From contig DAIEHR010000281.1 in the NCBI GenBank assembly GCA_027353465.1, positions 1 through 35,726 on the forward strand: a stretch of DNA of 35,726 bases, given 5' to 3'. The position numbers were made by a program, and so were the translations under genes. Positions 1 to 7,602 of the stretch are shown here, piece after piece. The notes beneath the pieces were generated by a model, which was not told the DNA's origin, searched no databases, and saw nothing but the letters and a program-made list of their open reading frames with translations. The stretch comes from Acetobacteraceae bacterium. Lineage in GTDB: Bacteria; Pseudomonadota; Alphaproteobacteria; Acetobacterales; Acetobacteraceae. Positions within the stretch are counted from its first letter, which is position 1, and every line of letters begins with the position of its first letter.

Positions 1-114
1 ATCAAGGCCGGCGCCCCGATGGCGATGCGCAAGGTCGGACATCGCCGGGACATTTATCCCGTGTTCCGGGAACTGTTCGCGAAGAAAACCGGAGTGGAGG
101 CCGCAGCCGAATGA
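1..114 (+). CDS. YeaH/DUF444 family protein, C-terminal fragment
   Basis: The window opens inside a reading frame whose last 37 codons end in TGA at 112-114. The tail contains RKVGHRRDIYPVFRELF, which resembles the C-terminus of the YeaH/YhbH (DUF444) family of von Willebrand-like proteins. That family is usually encoded between a PrkA-type serine kinase and SpoVR, and the next gene here is spoVR, overlapping by four bases (ATGA). The neighbour therefore supports a call that the short fragment alone could not. The 5' part lies outside the window, so length and start cannot be judged. Function is poorly defined; the PrkA-YeaH-SpoVR set is linked to stationary-phase and stress responses in other bacteria. 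Confidence 0.75.
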   Translation: MKAGAPMAMRKVGHRRDIYPVFRELFAKKTGVEAAAE

Positions 115-1679
115 GCTCCACGTCAATCCGAGCGGAACGACCGCTGTTCGAAGGGGCCGATTGGGAATTTGGTACGATTCAGCGCAGCTATGATGAGATC
201 GAAAAGATCGCGCTGAAGGAAATGGGTCTGGAAGTCTATACCAACCAGATCGAGGTGATCGGCACCGAACAGATGCTGGACGCGTACTCGTCGATCGGGA
301 TGCCGGTGTTCTACAAGCACTGGTCGTTCGGCAAGCACTTTTCCCGCAACGAGGCGATGTACCGTGCAGGCATGCAGGGCCTTGCTTACGAGATCGTTAT
401 CAACTCCAACCCCTGCATCAGCTACATCATGGAAGAGAACACCGCCACGATGCAGACGCTGGTGATGGCGCACGCGGCCTTTGGCCACAACCACTTCTTC
501 AAGAACAACTATTTGTTCCAACAATGGACCGACGCCAACGGCATCCTGGATTACCTGGAATTCGCCAAGGACTACATCACCTCCTGCGAGGAACGATACG
601 GCGAGACGGCGGTTGAACGCCTGCTCGATGCCGCCCACGCGTTGATGCACAACGCCGTTCACAAATATCCGCGCAAGCGTGCCGCCGATCTGCGGTCGGA
701 AGAAAAGCGGGAGCGGGAACGGCGCGAACACGACGAAAAGGTCTTCAACGATCTGTGGCGCACGGTCCCTGGCAAGGAGAACGCCCGCCACGACCCGACA
801 GCGGCCGAACAGCGCAAGGCGCTGCTGGAACTGCCGCAGGAAAACATCCTGTATTTCCTGGAGAAATCAGCACCTCGCCTGGCGCCCTGGCAGCGGGAGA
901 TCCTGCGCATCGTGCGCATCATCGCCCAGTATTTCTACCCGCAGTCGCAGACCAAGGTGATGAACGAGGGCTGCGCGACCTACACCCACTACACGATCAT
1001 GAACAGGTTGCACGAAAAGGGCCTGCTGACCGATGGCGCGATGGTGGAGTTCCTGTCATCGCATACCAACGTCGTGTTCCAGCCGGAATTCAGCGACCGG
1101 CGCTACTCCGGCCTGAATCCATACGCGCTGGGTTTCGCCATGATGCAGGACATCGAGCGCATTTGCACGCTGCCGACCGCCGAGGACCAGCAATGGTTTC
1201 CGCACATCGCCGGGTGCAACGATCCGATGAACGTGCTGCGCGATGTGTGGGCGAACTATCGCGATGAAAGCTTCATTCTACAGTATCTCAGCCCGAAACT
1301 GGTGCGCCATTTTGGCCTGTTCCACGTGCTGGACGACGCCAACGAGCCGAACCTGCGGGTGGAAGCGATCCATGACGAACGCGGATACCGCAAGATCAAG
1401 CAGGCGCTGGCGAAACAGTATGACGTCTCTTGGAACACCGCCGATATCCAGGTGGTGGATGTCAATCTGGCCGGGGATCGCCGCCTGATCCTACATCACC
1501 GCGCCCTGAACCACATATTGCTGGACGAAAAGGACGCGCGTCTGGTTCTGCAGCACCTGGCGGATATGTGGGGCTACGATGTGCTGATGAAGGAAATCGA
1601 TCCAGGCACGGACGCGGTGCTGAAGGAACACGCAGCCTCGCCGAGGCCGGGCATCGTACGGATTGAACCGGCCACCTGA
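111..1679 (+). CDS. SpoVR family protein
   Basis: A 522-residue protein of the usual SpoVR length, starting at an ATG that overlaps the stop of the preceding DUF444 gene. Family-like segments include the N-terminal region around YDEIEKIALKEMGLEVYTNQ, the aromatic stretch GMPVFYKHWSFGKHF, and a His-rich region with HAAFGHNHFFKNN. The centre has NEGCATYTHYTIMNRL. The family is named after a Bacillus spore-cortex gene but is widespread in non-sporulating proteobacteria, where it is co-transcribed with PrkA and YeaH. Its biochemical activity is not established. The four-base overlap predicts translational coupling. A GC-rich inverted repeat just downstream separates it from the convergent permease gene. 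Confidence 0.93.
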   Translation: MSSTSIRAERPLFEGADWEFGTIQRSYDEIEKIALKEMGLEVYTNQIEVIGTEQMLDAYSSIGMPVFYKHWSFGKHFSRNEAMYRAGMQGLAYEIVINSNPCISYIMEENTATMQTLVMAHAAFGHNHFFKNNYLFQQWTDANGILDYLEFAKDYITSCEERYGETAVERLLDAAHALMHNAVHKYPRKRAADLRSEEKRERERREHDEKVFNDLWRTVPGKENARHDPTAAEQRKALLELPQENILYFLEKSAPRLAPWQREILRIVRIIAQYFYPQSQTKVMNEGCATYTHYTIMNRLHEKGLLTDGAMVEFLSSHTNVVFQPEFSDRRYSGLNPYALGFAMMQDIERICTLPTAEDQQWFPHIAGCNDPMNVLRDVWANYRDESFILQYLSPKLVRHFGLFHVLDDANEPNLRVEAIHDERGYRKIKQALAKQYDVSWNTADIQVVDVNLAGDRRLILHHRALNHILLDEKDARLVLQHLADMWGYDVLMKEIDPGTDAVLKEHAASPRPGIVRIEPAT

Positions 1680-1688
1680 TGAGCCTTC

Positions 1689-1716
1689 GCCCCCGCCACC
1701 ATCAGCCGGCGGGGGC
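1689..1716. terminator. Inverted repeat between convergent genes
   Basis: Nine bases at 1689-1697 (GCCCCCGCC) are perfectly complementary to 1708-1716 (GGCGGGGGC) around a 10-base loop. The repeat starts 10 bases after the spoVR stop and overlaps the stop codon of the convergent MFS gene. It could end transcripts from both sides. No clear T-run follows on either strand, so Rho dependence or simple mRNA 3'-end protection is also possible. Confidence 0.55.
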
Positions 1717-2922
1717 CGGATTCCGTCGCAACAGCACCAGCATCAGCGCCATACCTGGCAGCGCGCCGGCCATGCAGACGACATAGAACCAGGTCCATCC
1801 AAGCCCCCCGGCCATCGCGCCCGACGCCCCGCCAATCGTATGGATCGCCAGGGCCGGCACCGAGGACAGCAGCGCATATTGTGTTGCCGCGAATTCTCGC
1901 GCGCACAGCGCCGACAGAAAGGTCAGGAAAGCGGCGTCGGCCAATCCCTGGGCAACCGCCTCGGCCGTCACCGTGGCGTACAGCATCGCGTGCTGGCCGG
2001 CTGACAGCGAAAGCGCCACATACATTCCCATCGCGACAGTCTGTGCCCAGCCCGTGACCAGCAGGGCGCGCCCAACGCCGATGCGCGCCACCAGCCATCC
2101 GCCCAGCGTTATACCTGCCAGCGTACCCGCCAGCGAAAACGGCCCGGTTCCGGCGATCGCCGCCTTGTCGAAGGATAGTGCCCGATAAAACGGCGCCGTC
2201 ATGATTCCGGCCATGGCCTCGCCCAGTTTGAACAGGGCGACAAAGGCCAGCACCAGAAGCGCGGACGGCCGAACCAGGAACGATCGAACGGGTTCGATCA
2301 CTGCCTGCCGCAGGCCTCGGCGTGGCGTTGATCCCCCCGCCTCCTCCCGGCGCGCCGCGAGCGTCACCAACGTTCCGGCCGCCGCCAGCGCGGCGACGCC
2401 TAACAGCGCCGCGTGCCACCCAATAGATGCTGAGGCGGCGATTGCCCCTGTGGTCGAAATCAATAACGCGACCCGGTAGCCCCAGACGTAAACCGCCAGC
2501 GCCACGCCCTGGCGAAGCGGGGGAAACACCTCGATCCGCCAGGCGTCGATCGCGATGTCCTGCGTTGCCGACAGCAGCGCCACGCAGGCGGCGGCAGCGA
2601 ATGCCCCCATCGGTGCCGCACCGGGATCGGACAAAGCCAGCGCGACGGCGGCCACACCCAACAACGGCTGCACGACCAGCAACCACCCGCGCCGCCGCCC
2701 AAACCCACGCAGCATGGCAAGCGGAGGCGGCTGGTCCAGCAGCGGTGACCAGAGAAACTTCAGCGAATACGCAAGGCCGATCCAGGCCGTCAGCCCAATG
2801 ACGGCCAGCCCGGCGCCACTGTCCGCCAACCAAAGCCGCAAGGTAAACCCGGAAAGCGGCAGCGGCAGGCCGGAGACGAACCCATACGCCGCCATCGCCG
2901 CGAGTTGGCGGTCGATCCGCAT
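1702..2922 (-). CDS. AmpG-like MFS permease
   Basis: A very hydrophobic 406-residue protein with about twelve predicted membrane segments, starting MRIDRQLAAMAAYGFVSGLP. The N-terminal GLPLPLSGFTLRLWLADSG, followed by GLAYSLKFLWSPLLDQ, resembles the AmpG branch of the major facilitator superfamily. Characterised AmpG members import anhydro-muropeptides released by cell-wall turnover. An ATG further upstream is possible, but the chosen start (2922-2920) overlaps the stop of the GNAT gene as ATGA and removes a hydrophilic extension, so it is preferred. The coupling to an acetyltransferase hints at a joint role in handling or detoxifying an amino compound. The substrate cannot be read from sequence. 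Confidence 0.82.
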   Translation of the reverse strand: MRIDRQLAAMAAYGFVSGLPLPLSGFTLRLWLADSGAGLAVIGLTAWIGLAYSLKFLWSPLLDQPPPLAMLRGFGRRRGWLLVVQPLLGVAAVALALSDPGAAPMGAFAAAACVALLSATQDIAIDAWRIEVFPPLRQGVALAVYVWGYRVALLISTTGAIAASASIGWHAALLGVAALAAAGTLVTLAARREEAGGSTPRRGLRQAVIEPVRSFLVRPSALLVLAFVALFKLGEAMAGIMTAPFYRALSFDKAAIAGTGPFSLAGTLAGITLGGWLVARIGVGRALLVTGWAQTVAMGMYVALSLSAGQHAMLYATVTAEAVAQGLADAAFLTFLSALCAREFAATQYALLSSVPALAIHTIGGASGAMAGGLGWTWFYVVCMAGALPGMALMLVLLRRNPAPAG

Positions 2923-3440
2923 CAGACGGGCAGAGTCGTGTCGCCCTTGCCCAGTGGGCGCTGCATCGTCACCACGTCCAGCCACCGCCCGAACTTCAGC
3001 CCGGCCGACTTCATCGTGCCAATCATGTGGAAACCCAGGCTGGCATGCACGCCGATCGAGCCCACATTTTCGGAATCACCGATCACGGCGATCATCTGCC
3101 GCAGGCCCGCCGCCGTCGCCAGCTCGATCAGCCTGACCACCAGCGCCTTGCCGACGCCTTGTCCTCGCACGTCCTCGCGGACGTAGATGCTGTCCTCCAC
3201 CGTAAACCGATAGGCCGAACGCTCCCGGAACGGTGCATAATAGCCGTATCCCAGCACGCCGGTGGCGTCCGAGGCGACCAGCCATACATAGCCGCGATCG
3301 ACGATTTTGCTGAACCGGGCCGTCATTTCTTCCACCGATGGTGGCTCCTCCTCGAACGTGCCTGTTCCATGCAAGACGTGGTGCGCATAGATTGCCTGAA
3401 TATCAGGCACGTCGGCTAGCGTCGCGGCGCGGATGTCCAT
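2922..3440 (-). CDS. GNAT N-acetyltransferase, phosphinothricin/amino-acid type
   Basis: A 172-residue single-domain GNAT protein. It begins MDIRAATLADVPDIQAIYAHHV and carries YVREDVRGQGVGKALV, the acetyl-CoA pyrophosphate-binding loop (Q/RxxGxG/A), followed by NVGSIGVHASLGFHMIGTM. This pattern is typical of the phosphinothricin acetyltransferase/MddA (YncA) subgroup, which acetylates phosphinothricin, methionine sulfoximine or methionine sulfone. A purine-rich AGGGGA lies ahead of the ATG. It is the first gene of a minus-strand pair, its stop overlapping the start of the AmpG-like permease. The exact substrate is not predictable, and some family members acetylate other amino acids. Confidence 0.88.
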   Translation of the reverse strand: MDIRAATLADVPDIQAIYAHHVLHGTGTFEEEPPSVEEMTARFSKIVDRGYVWLVASDATGVLGYGYYAPFRERSAYRFTVEDSIYVREDVRGQGVGKALVVRLIELATAAGLRQMIAVIGDSENVGSIGVHASLGFHMIGTMKSAGLKFGRWLDVVTMQRPLGKGDTTLPV

Positions 3441-3662
3441 CCCGTTTTCCCCTGGCGGTCAAAGAGGCAGGATAGCCGTAAATTGTGTCCATGACGACGG
3501 TCGTTAGCATCCCGCGCGACTGTAACCTTTCATCGTTTGGCAAACGCCGGCCCGCGTGGCAAAAGCTGCCTGGACGCGGCGGTTATCGCACGCGGCCTTT
3601 CAATCAGGGCGTGTAGTCAATTCGATATCGTGGCTAATGTGATCTCGAAATCAAGAAATTCG

Positions 3663-3691
3663 TTGGTTTTTGGCTCTCGCTTCGCCATACT
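3663..3691 (+). promoter_or_regulatory. Possible sigma-70 promoter for the secretion locus
   Basis: TTGGTT at 3663-3668 and CATACT at 3686-3691 are separated by 17 bases. Each matches the consensus only partly. The predicted start near 3698 would place the 3707-3754 structure at the very 5' end of the transcript. Confidence 0.3.
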
Positions 3692-3706
3692 CGCAGTCGT
3701 GATCGA

Positions 3707-3754
3707 ATGGTCGCCGAGATAATGGCGACCGTGAGGGGTAACATCGATTATCTC
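3707..3754 (+). promoter_or_regulatory. Hairpin with loop complementary to a downstream segment (possible pseudoknot)
   Basis: GGTCGCC (3709-3715) pairs perfectly with GGCGACC (3724-3730); A3707-T3732 and a T-G wobble extend the stem. The eight loop bases GAGATAAT (3716-3723) are perfectly complementary to ATTATCTC at 3747-3754, fourteen bases after the stem. In RNA this could form an H-type pseudoknot or two competing hairpins. It lies about 130 bases before the start codon of the ABC transporter gene. No known riboswitch class is recognised. Confidence 0.4.
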
Positions 3755-3831
3755 AGCCCGTTCGCTAAGGGCATCAGTGGATGCGGCAGGCTCGCGTCCG
3801 TGTTATCAACTTGGCTAGGCGCCGAGAGTGT

Positions 3832-3852
3832 CCGGGTCTTACCCCGGTCTTT
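3832..3852 (+). terminator. Attenuator-like hairpin in the leader
   Basis: CCGGG (3832-3836) and CCCGG (3843-3847) form a short GC stem with a six-base loop, followed by TCTTT. It lies about 35 bases before the GTG start of the transporter gene, within the presumed leader. The stem is short, so it would be a weak terminator or attenuator at best. Confidence 0.3.
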
Positions 3853-3886
3853 ATGCTGCCTGATACGCCGCTAGAAGGGTTAGCTC

Positions 3887-6199
3887 GTGGATATATCTGA
3901 CGGATACACGCCCGGGCCATTGGGCAATGGCCGTACGTCCCTGGCCGAAGCCAGCGGCGGCGGCGGTGGCACCACGGGTGCTGGTATGTCAGGCGCGAGC
4001 GAAGGAGACGGACGCGGCCCAATTCATCCGCGCCTGCTGGCGATGATGATGGCCGCTCGTTACTTCGGTCTTGACCTTGATCCCAACGAATTCCGCAACG
4101 GAGCCGGCGACACCCTGCCCAGCGCCGCCGCGCTGTCCGCCTGGGCGCAAAACAGTGGCATGTGGTCGCGCGCCCTTCGCCTGCGCTGGCGCCATCTGTT
4201 CACCGTGGGCGGCAATGGACCCGTTATCCTGTTGTTCAAGGACGGTTCGGCCGGCCTGCTGATCGGGGCGAACGCGGAGCAGAAAGTCGTCCTGATCCGC
4301 GACCCGCGCGCGCCTGAAGCCGATCCGCCGGTCCCGGTTGACGAAATGCGCCTGAACGAGGTGTGGAGCGGCGATGCCGTGCTGCTGCGCGCCGAACGGT
4401 CGCAGGCCGAAGCCGATCCGCCGTTCACCATGCGCTGGCTTATCGGCGTCGTGCTGAAGGAAAAAAAGCACCTTGTCGATCTGCTCATCGCCTCGTTCGC
4501 GATCAGCATACTGACTATTCTGCCTCCGCTTCTGGTGATGCAGGTGGTGGACCGTGTGCTGGCTCATCACAGCTACTCGACGTTGCTTTTGATTTCGTTG
4601 ATCCTCGGTGTATCCGTTCTTTACGAGACATTGCTGGGTTACGCCCGCCGCCTGATCATACTGGTGGTCGGCGTGCGCACAGACGCCAAGCTCAGCCTGC
4701 ATGTTTTCAACCGGCTGATCCGGTTGCCACTCGATTACTTCGAACGGCACCCGGCTGGTGAGACCATGTATAAAGTGGGCCAAATGAACAAAGTCCGGGA
4801 GTTTATGACCGGCAAACTCATGACGACGTTGCTCGACATGATCACATTGCTCGTCCTGCTGCCGCTGCTGTTCTGGCTGAATGCTACCCTCGCCTGGATC
4901 GTTCTTGTCTGCGCGACAATGATCATGCTGATCATCCTCGCCTATCTCCGGCCGATGCGGACCATTTTCTCCAAGGTTATCAACGCCGAAACGCTCAAAA
5001 ACGCCGCGCTTGGCGAAACGATCTTCGGCATCAAGACGGTGAAGTCGCTGGCCCTCGAACCGCAACGTAAGGCGCTGTGGGACGAACGCACCGCCGAGGT
5101 CGGCAAATGGCGCATGGCGATGGGCCGGTTGTCGAACTGGCCGCAAACCCTGGTTACCCCGATCGAGCGCTTCATGTGGATGGGCGTGATTCTTGTCGGC
5201 GCCTTGCTCGCCCTGACCGACACCACTGGATACATGGTCGGCAGCCTGTTCGCCTTCATGATGCTGGCGCAGCGCGTCAGCCAGCCGCTGGTCGGCCTGG
5301 CCCGCCTGATCGAGGACTGGGAAGAAGTCGGCGCATCCATGGGACAGGCGGCCGACGTGCTGAACCGTCCGCTGGAAGACGCGGCCAATGGCGGACTGCG
5401 TCCCAAGTTCGCCGGCGCGGTCACGTTCGAAGATGTGACCTTTACTTATGCCGGCACCAAGCTACCCGCACTCGACCGCCTCAGCTTCTCGATCCCGCCG
5501 GGCACCATGCTCGGTCTCGTTGGCCGCTCCGGTTCGGGCAAATCAACCGCCACACGGCTGCTTCAGGGCATCAACCGCGAATATTCCGGCTACATCAAAA
5601 TCGATGGCGCCGACATGCGGGAAATCAACCTTCGGCATCTGCGCTCCAGCTTCGGCGTCGTGCTACAGGAAAACTTCCTGTTCCGCGGGTCAATCCGCGA
5701 CAATATCCTGGCTGGCCGCCCCGGCCTGACGCTGGAAGATGCAATCCGAGCAGCGCGTTTGGCGGGGGCGGAAGAATTCATCGAGCGTATGCCCAACGGC
5801 TACGAAACCTATATCGAGGAAGGATCGCCCAACCTTTCGGGCGGTCAGCGTCAGCGGCTCGCCATCGCCCGTGCGCTGATCACCGATCCGCGGATCTTGA
5901 TCCTCGACGAAGCCACCAGTGCGCTCGACCCGGAATCAGAGGCTTTGGTTAACGCCAACCTGCTTCGGATCGCCCGCGGACGAACAATGGTCATCGTCTC
6001 CCACCGCCTGTCGTCCCTGGTAAACTGCGACCAGATCATGGTGCTGGAACGCGGCAAGCTTGCCGATATCGGCCCCCATTCCGTGCTGCTGGAGCGGTGC
6101 GCAATCTACCGCGCGCTCTGGAATCAGCAAAACCGTCACATGCAAACTGAAGGCACCGGTCATGCAGCTCCTGCCCCGACCCTCCTCCAAGGCGATTAG
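3887..6199 (+). CDS. Type I secretion ABC transporter (permease-ATPase) with C39-like domain
   Basis: A 770-residue inner-membrane transporter. After a Gly/Ser-rich head, residues about 45-160 resemble a C39 peptidase-like domain, but the catalytic Cys is absent (HPRLLAMMMAARYFG), as in HlyB-type CLD domains that dock RTX cargo without cleaving it. A membrane domain spans about 195-480. The ATPase has Walker A GRSGSGKST (546-554), signature LSGGQ (650-654), Walker B ILILDEA (670-676) and switch His706. The GTG start is chosen because GAAGGG lies seven bases upstream; an ATG at 3986 would drop the Gly-rich head. The next gene, an HlyD-type adaptor, overlaps its 3' end by 38 bases. No RTX substrate or TolC homologue is in the window. 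Peptide, protein or glycan cargo are all possible. Confidence 0.9.
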   Translation: MDISDGYTPGPLGNGRTSLAEASGGGGGTTGAGMSGASEGDGRGPIHPRLLAMMMAARYFGLDLDPNEFRNGAGDTLPSAAALSAWAQNSGMWSRALRLRWRHLFTVGGNGPVILLFKDGSAGLLIGANAEQKVVLIRDPRAPEADPPVPVDEMRLNEVWSGDAVLLRAERSQAEADPPFTMRWLIGVVLKEKKHLVDLLIASFAISILTILPPLLVMQVVDRVLAHHSYSTLLLISLILGVSVLYETLLGYARRLIILVVGVRTDAKLSLHVFNRLIRLPLDYFERHPAGETMYKVGQMNKVREFMTGKLMTTLLDMITLLVLLPLLFWLNATLAWIVLVCATMIMLIILAYLRPMRTIFSKVINAETLKNAALGETIFGIKTVKSLALEPQRKALWDERTAEVGKWRMAMGRLSNWPQTLVTPIERFMWMGVILVGALLALTDTTGYMVGSLFAFMMLAQRVSQPLVGLARLIEDWEEVGASMGQAADVLNRPLEDAANGGLRPKFAGAVTFEDVTFTYAGTKLPALDRLSFSIPPGTMLGLVGRSGSGKSTATRLLQGINREYSGYIKIDGADMREINLRHLRSSFGVVLQENFLFRGSIRDNILAGRPGLTLEDAIRAARLAGAEEFIERMPNGYETYIEEGSPNLSGGQRQRLAIARALITDPRILILDEATSALDPESEALVNANLLRIARGRTMVIVSHRLSSLVNCDQIMVLERGKLADIGPHSVLLERCAIYRALWNQQNRHMQTEGTGHAAPAPTLLQGD

Positions 6200-7571
6200 T
6201 ACAACCCTCGAGGACCGGCTGGATCCAACCCTGCCGGCGATCCTGGAGTACCAGTCTCCGTCCACCGCGATTATCAACATGCCGATGCCGCGCATCGCGC
6301 GCGGCTTCACCTGGACTTTAAGCAGCATGGTGGTGATGCTCATCGCCGTTGCCAGCGTGGTGAAAGTCGATCGCGTGGTCAGCGCCGGCGGCGTCGTCGT
6401 GGCTCGGGCGGCAACCGTCGTGGTGCAGCCGCTGGAAACCGCGATCGTGCGCTCCATCGACGTGCATGCCGGCGATATCGTTCATGCTGGCCAGATCCTC
6501 GCGCGGCTCGACCCAACCTTCGCGACGGCGGATATGGGGGCGCTCGTCGCTCAGGTTTCGACGTTGCAGGCGCAGGTTTCCCGGATGCAGGCCGAGGTGG
6601 AAAACCGCCCGTTCAGCTATACCGGGATGGATCCCAACATGGCCTTGCAGGCCTCGATCTATCAACAGCGCCAAGCCGAATTCAATTTCAAGATCGAAAA
6701 CTATCAGCAGAAGATCGATAGCCTGTCGGCCACGATTGCCCGCGCTAACTCCGATATCGTCAACTTCACCGACCGCCTGAATTACGCCCGCACCCTGGAA
6801 GGGATGCGCAAAGAGCTGGAACATCTGAATGTCGGTTCCAAGCTCAACACGCTGGCGGCGATGGACTCCCGGGTCCAGATGCAGGCCGGCCTGGATACCG
6901 CCCGTCAGCAGCAGCTTGGCGGCCAGCGTGACCTGGCTGCCATGGTCGCTGAACGGAACGGCTATATCCAAAGCTGGCACGCGGAACTCGCCGATAAGCT
7001 GACGGATGCCCTTGGCAAATTGTCGGATGCGCGCGAGTCGTTGAACAAGGCGCAGCTACGCCGCCAGTTGGTTGAATTGCGTGCACAGGAAGACGGCACG
7101 GTGTTGACCGTCAGCAAGGTTTCGGTGGGATCCGTCCTCAATCCAGGGCAGCAGTTGATTACCCTGGTGCCAACCGACGCGCCCCTGGAAGTCGAAGCCA
7201 ATGTTGACGGCAAGGATGATGGATATATCGGTGTCGGCGACCCGGTGGACATCAAGTTCGATACATTCCCATACTCCCAGTATGGTCTTGCCCATGGCGT
7301 CGTTCGGATCGTCAGCCCCGACAGCTTCAGCGCGCAGGACGAAGCCCGCAATCCAACAGGCGCCGTGCCGGTTGCGAATAACCAGAACGGGCTGTGGTAT
7401 CGCACCAGGGTCACGCTGGATGACATCGCGCTGCATAATACGCCGTCCAACTTCCACCTGACTCCTGGCATGCCGGTTACCGCTGACATTCGCGTCGGCA
7501 AGCAGACCATCATGCGCTACATGCTCGGGAAATTTATCCCCTTGGCCACCGAAGGCATGCGGGAGCCGTAA
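6162..7571 (+). CDS. HlyD family periplasmic adaptor (membrane fusion protein)
   Basis: A 469-residue adaptor that would link the ABC transporter to an outer-membrane channel. One membrane helix lies at about residues 47-68 after a short cytoplasmic head. A biotinyl-lipoyl-like half follows, around LETAIVRSIDVHAGDIVHAGQ. A long alpha-helical hairpin runs through the middle (Gln-rich, SQVSRMQ-like heptads), and the second lipoyl half is at EDGTVLTVSKVSVGSVLNPGQ. The C-terminal beta region ends RVGKQTIMRYMLGKFIPL. This order is standard for HlyD/LapC-type proteins. The ATG at 6162 is preferred over an upstream one at 6060 because it gives a normal head and a shorter overlap with the transporter. 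The overlap implies translational coupling and a stoichiometric complex. Confidence 0.9.
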   Translation: MQLLPRPSSKAISTTLEDRLDPTLPAILEYQSPSTAIINMPMPRIARGFTWTLSSMVVMLIAVASVVKVDRVVSAGGVVVARAATVVVQPLETAIVRSIDVHAGDIVHAGQILARLDPTFATADMGALVAQVSTLQAQVSRMQAEVENRPFSYTGMDPNMALQASIYQQRQAEFNFKIENYQQKIDSLSATIARANSDIVNFTDRLNYARTLEGMRKELEHLNVGSKLNTLAAMDSRVQMQAGLDTARQQQLGGQRDLAAMVAERNGYIQSWHAELADKLTDALGKLSDARESLNKAQLRRQLVELRAQEDGTVLTVSKVSVGSVLNPGQQLITLVPTDAPLEVEANVDGKDDGYIGVGDPVDIKFDTFPYSQYGLAHGVVRIVSPDSFSAQDEARNPTGAVPVANNQNGLWYRTRVTLDDIALHNTPSNFHLTPGMPVTADIRVGKQTIMRYMLGKFIPLATEGMREP

Positions 7572-7602
7572 AGGCCCAGCACCCAAAGGACTCAACCGGC
7601 AC

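Larger units (their letters stand above)
3441..3886. other. Gene-free divergent intergenic region ahead of the secretion locus
   Basis: This 446-base stretch separates the minus-strand GNAT gene from the plus-strand secretion genes. I see no convincing protein gene: one 61-codon frame at 3537-3722 starts at TTG without a ribosome site. It holds a plausible sigma-70 promoter (3663-3691), a hairpin with a loop complementary to a downstream segment (3707-3754), and a GC stem followed by a short T-rich run (3832-3852). It is less GC-rich than the genes around it. Confidence 0.6.

Noticed and set aside
3537-3722. 61-codon plus-strand frame in the leader region
   Set aside because: TTG start, no ribosome site, overlaps the predicted promoter and structure; no family features.
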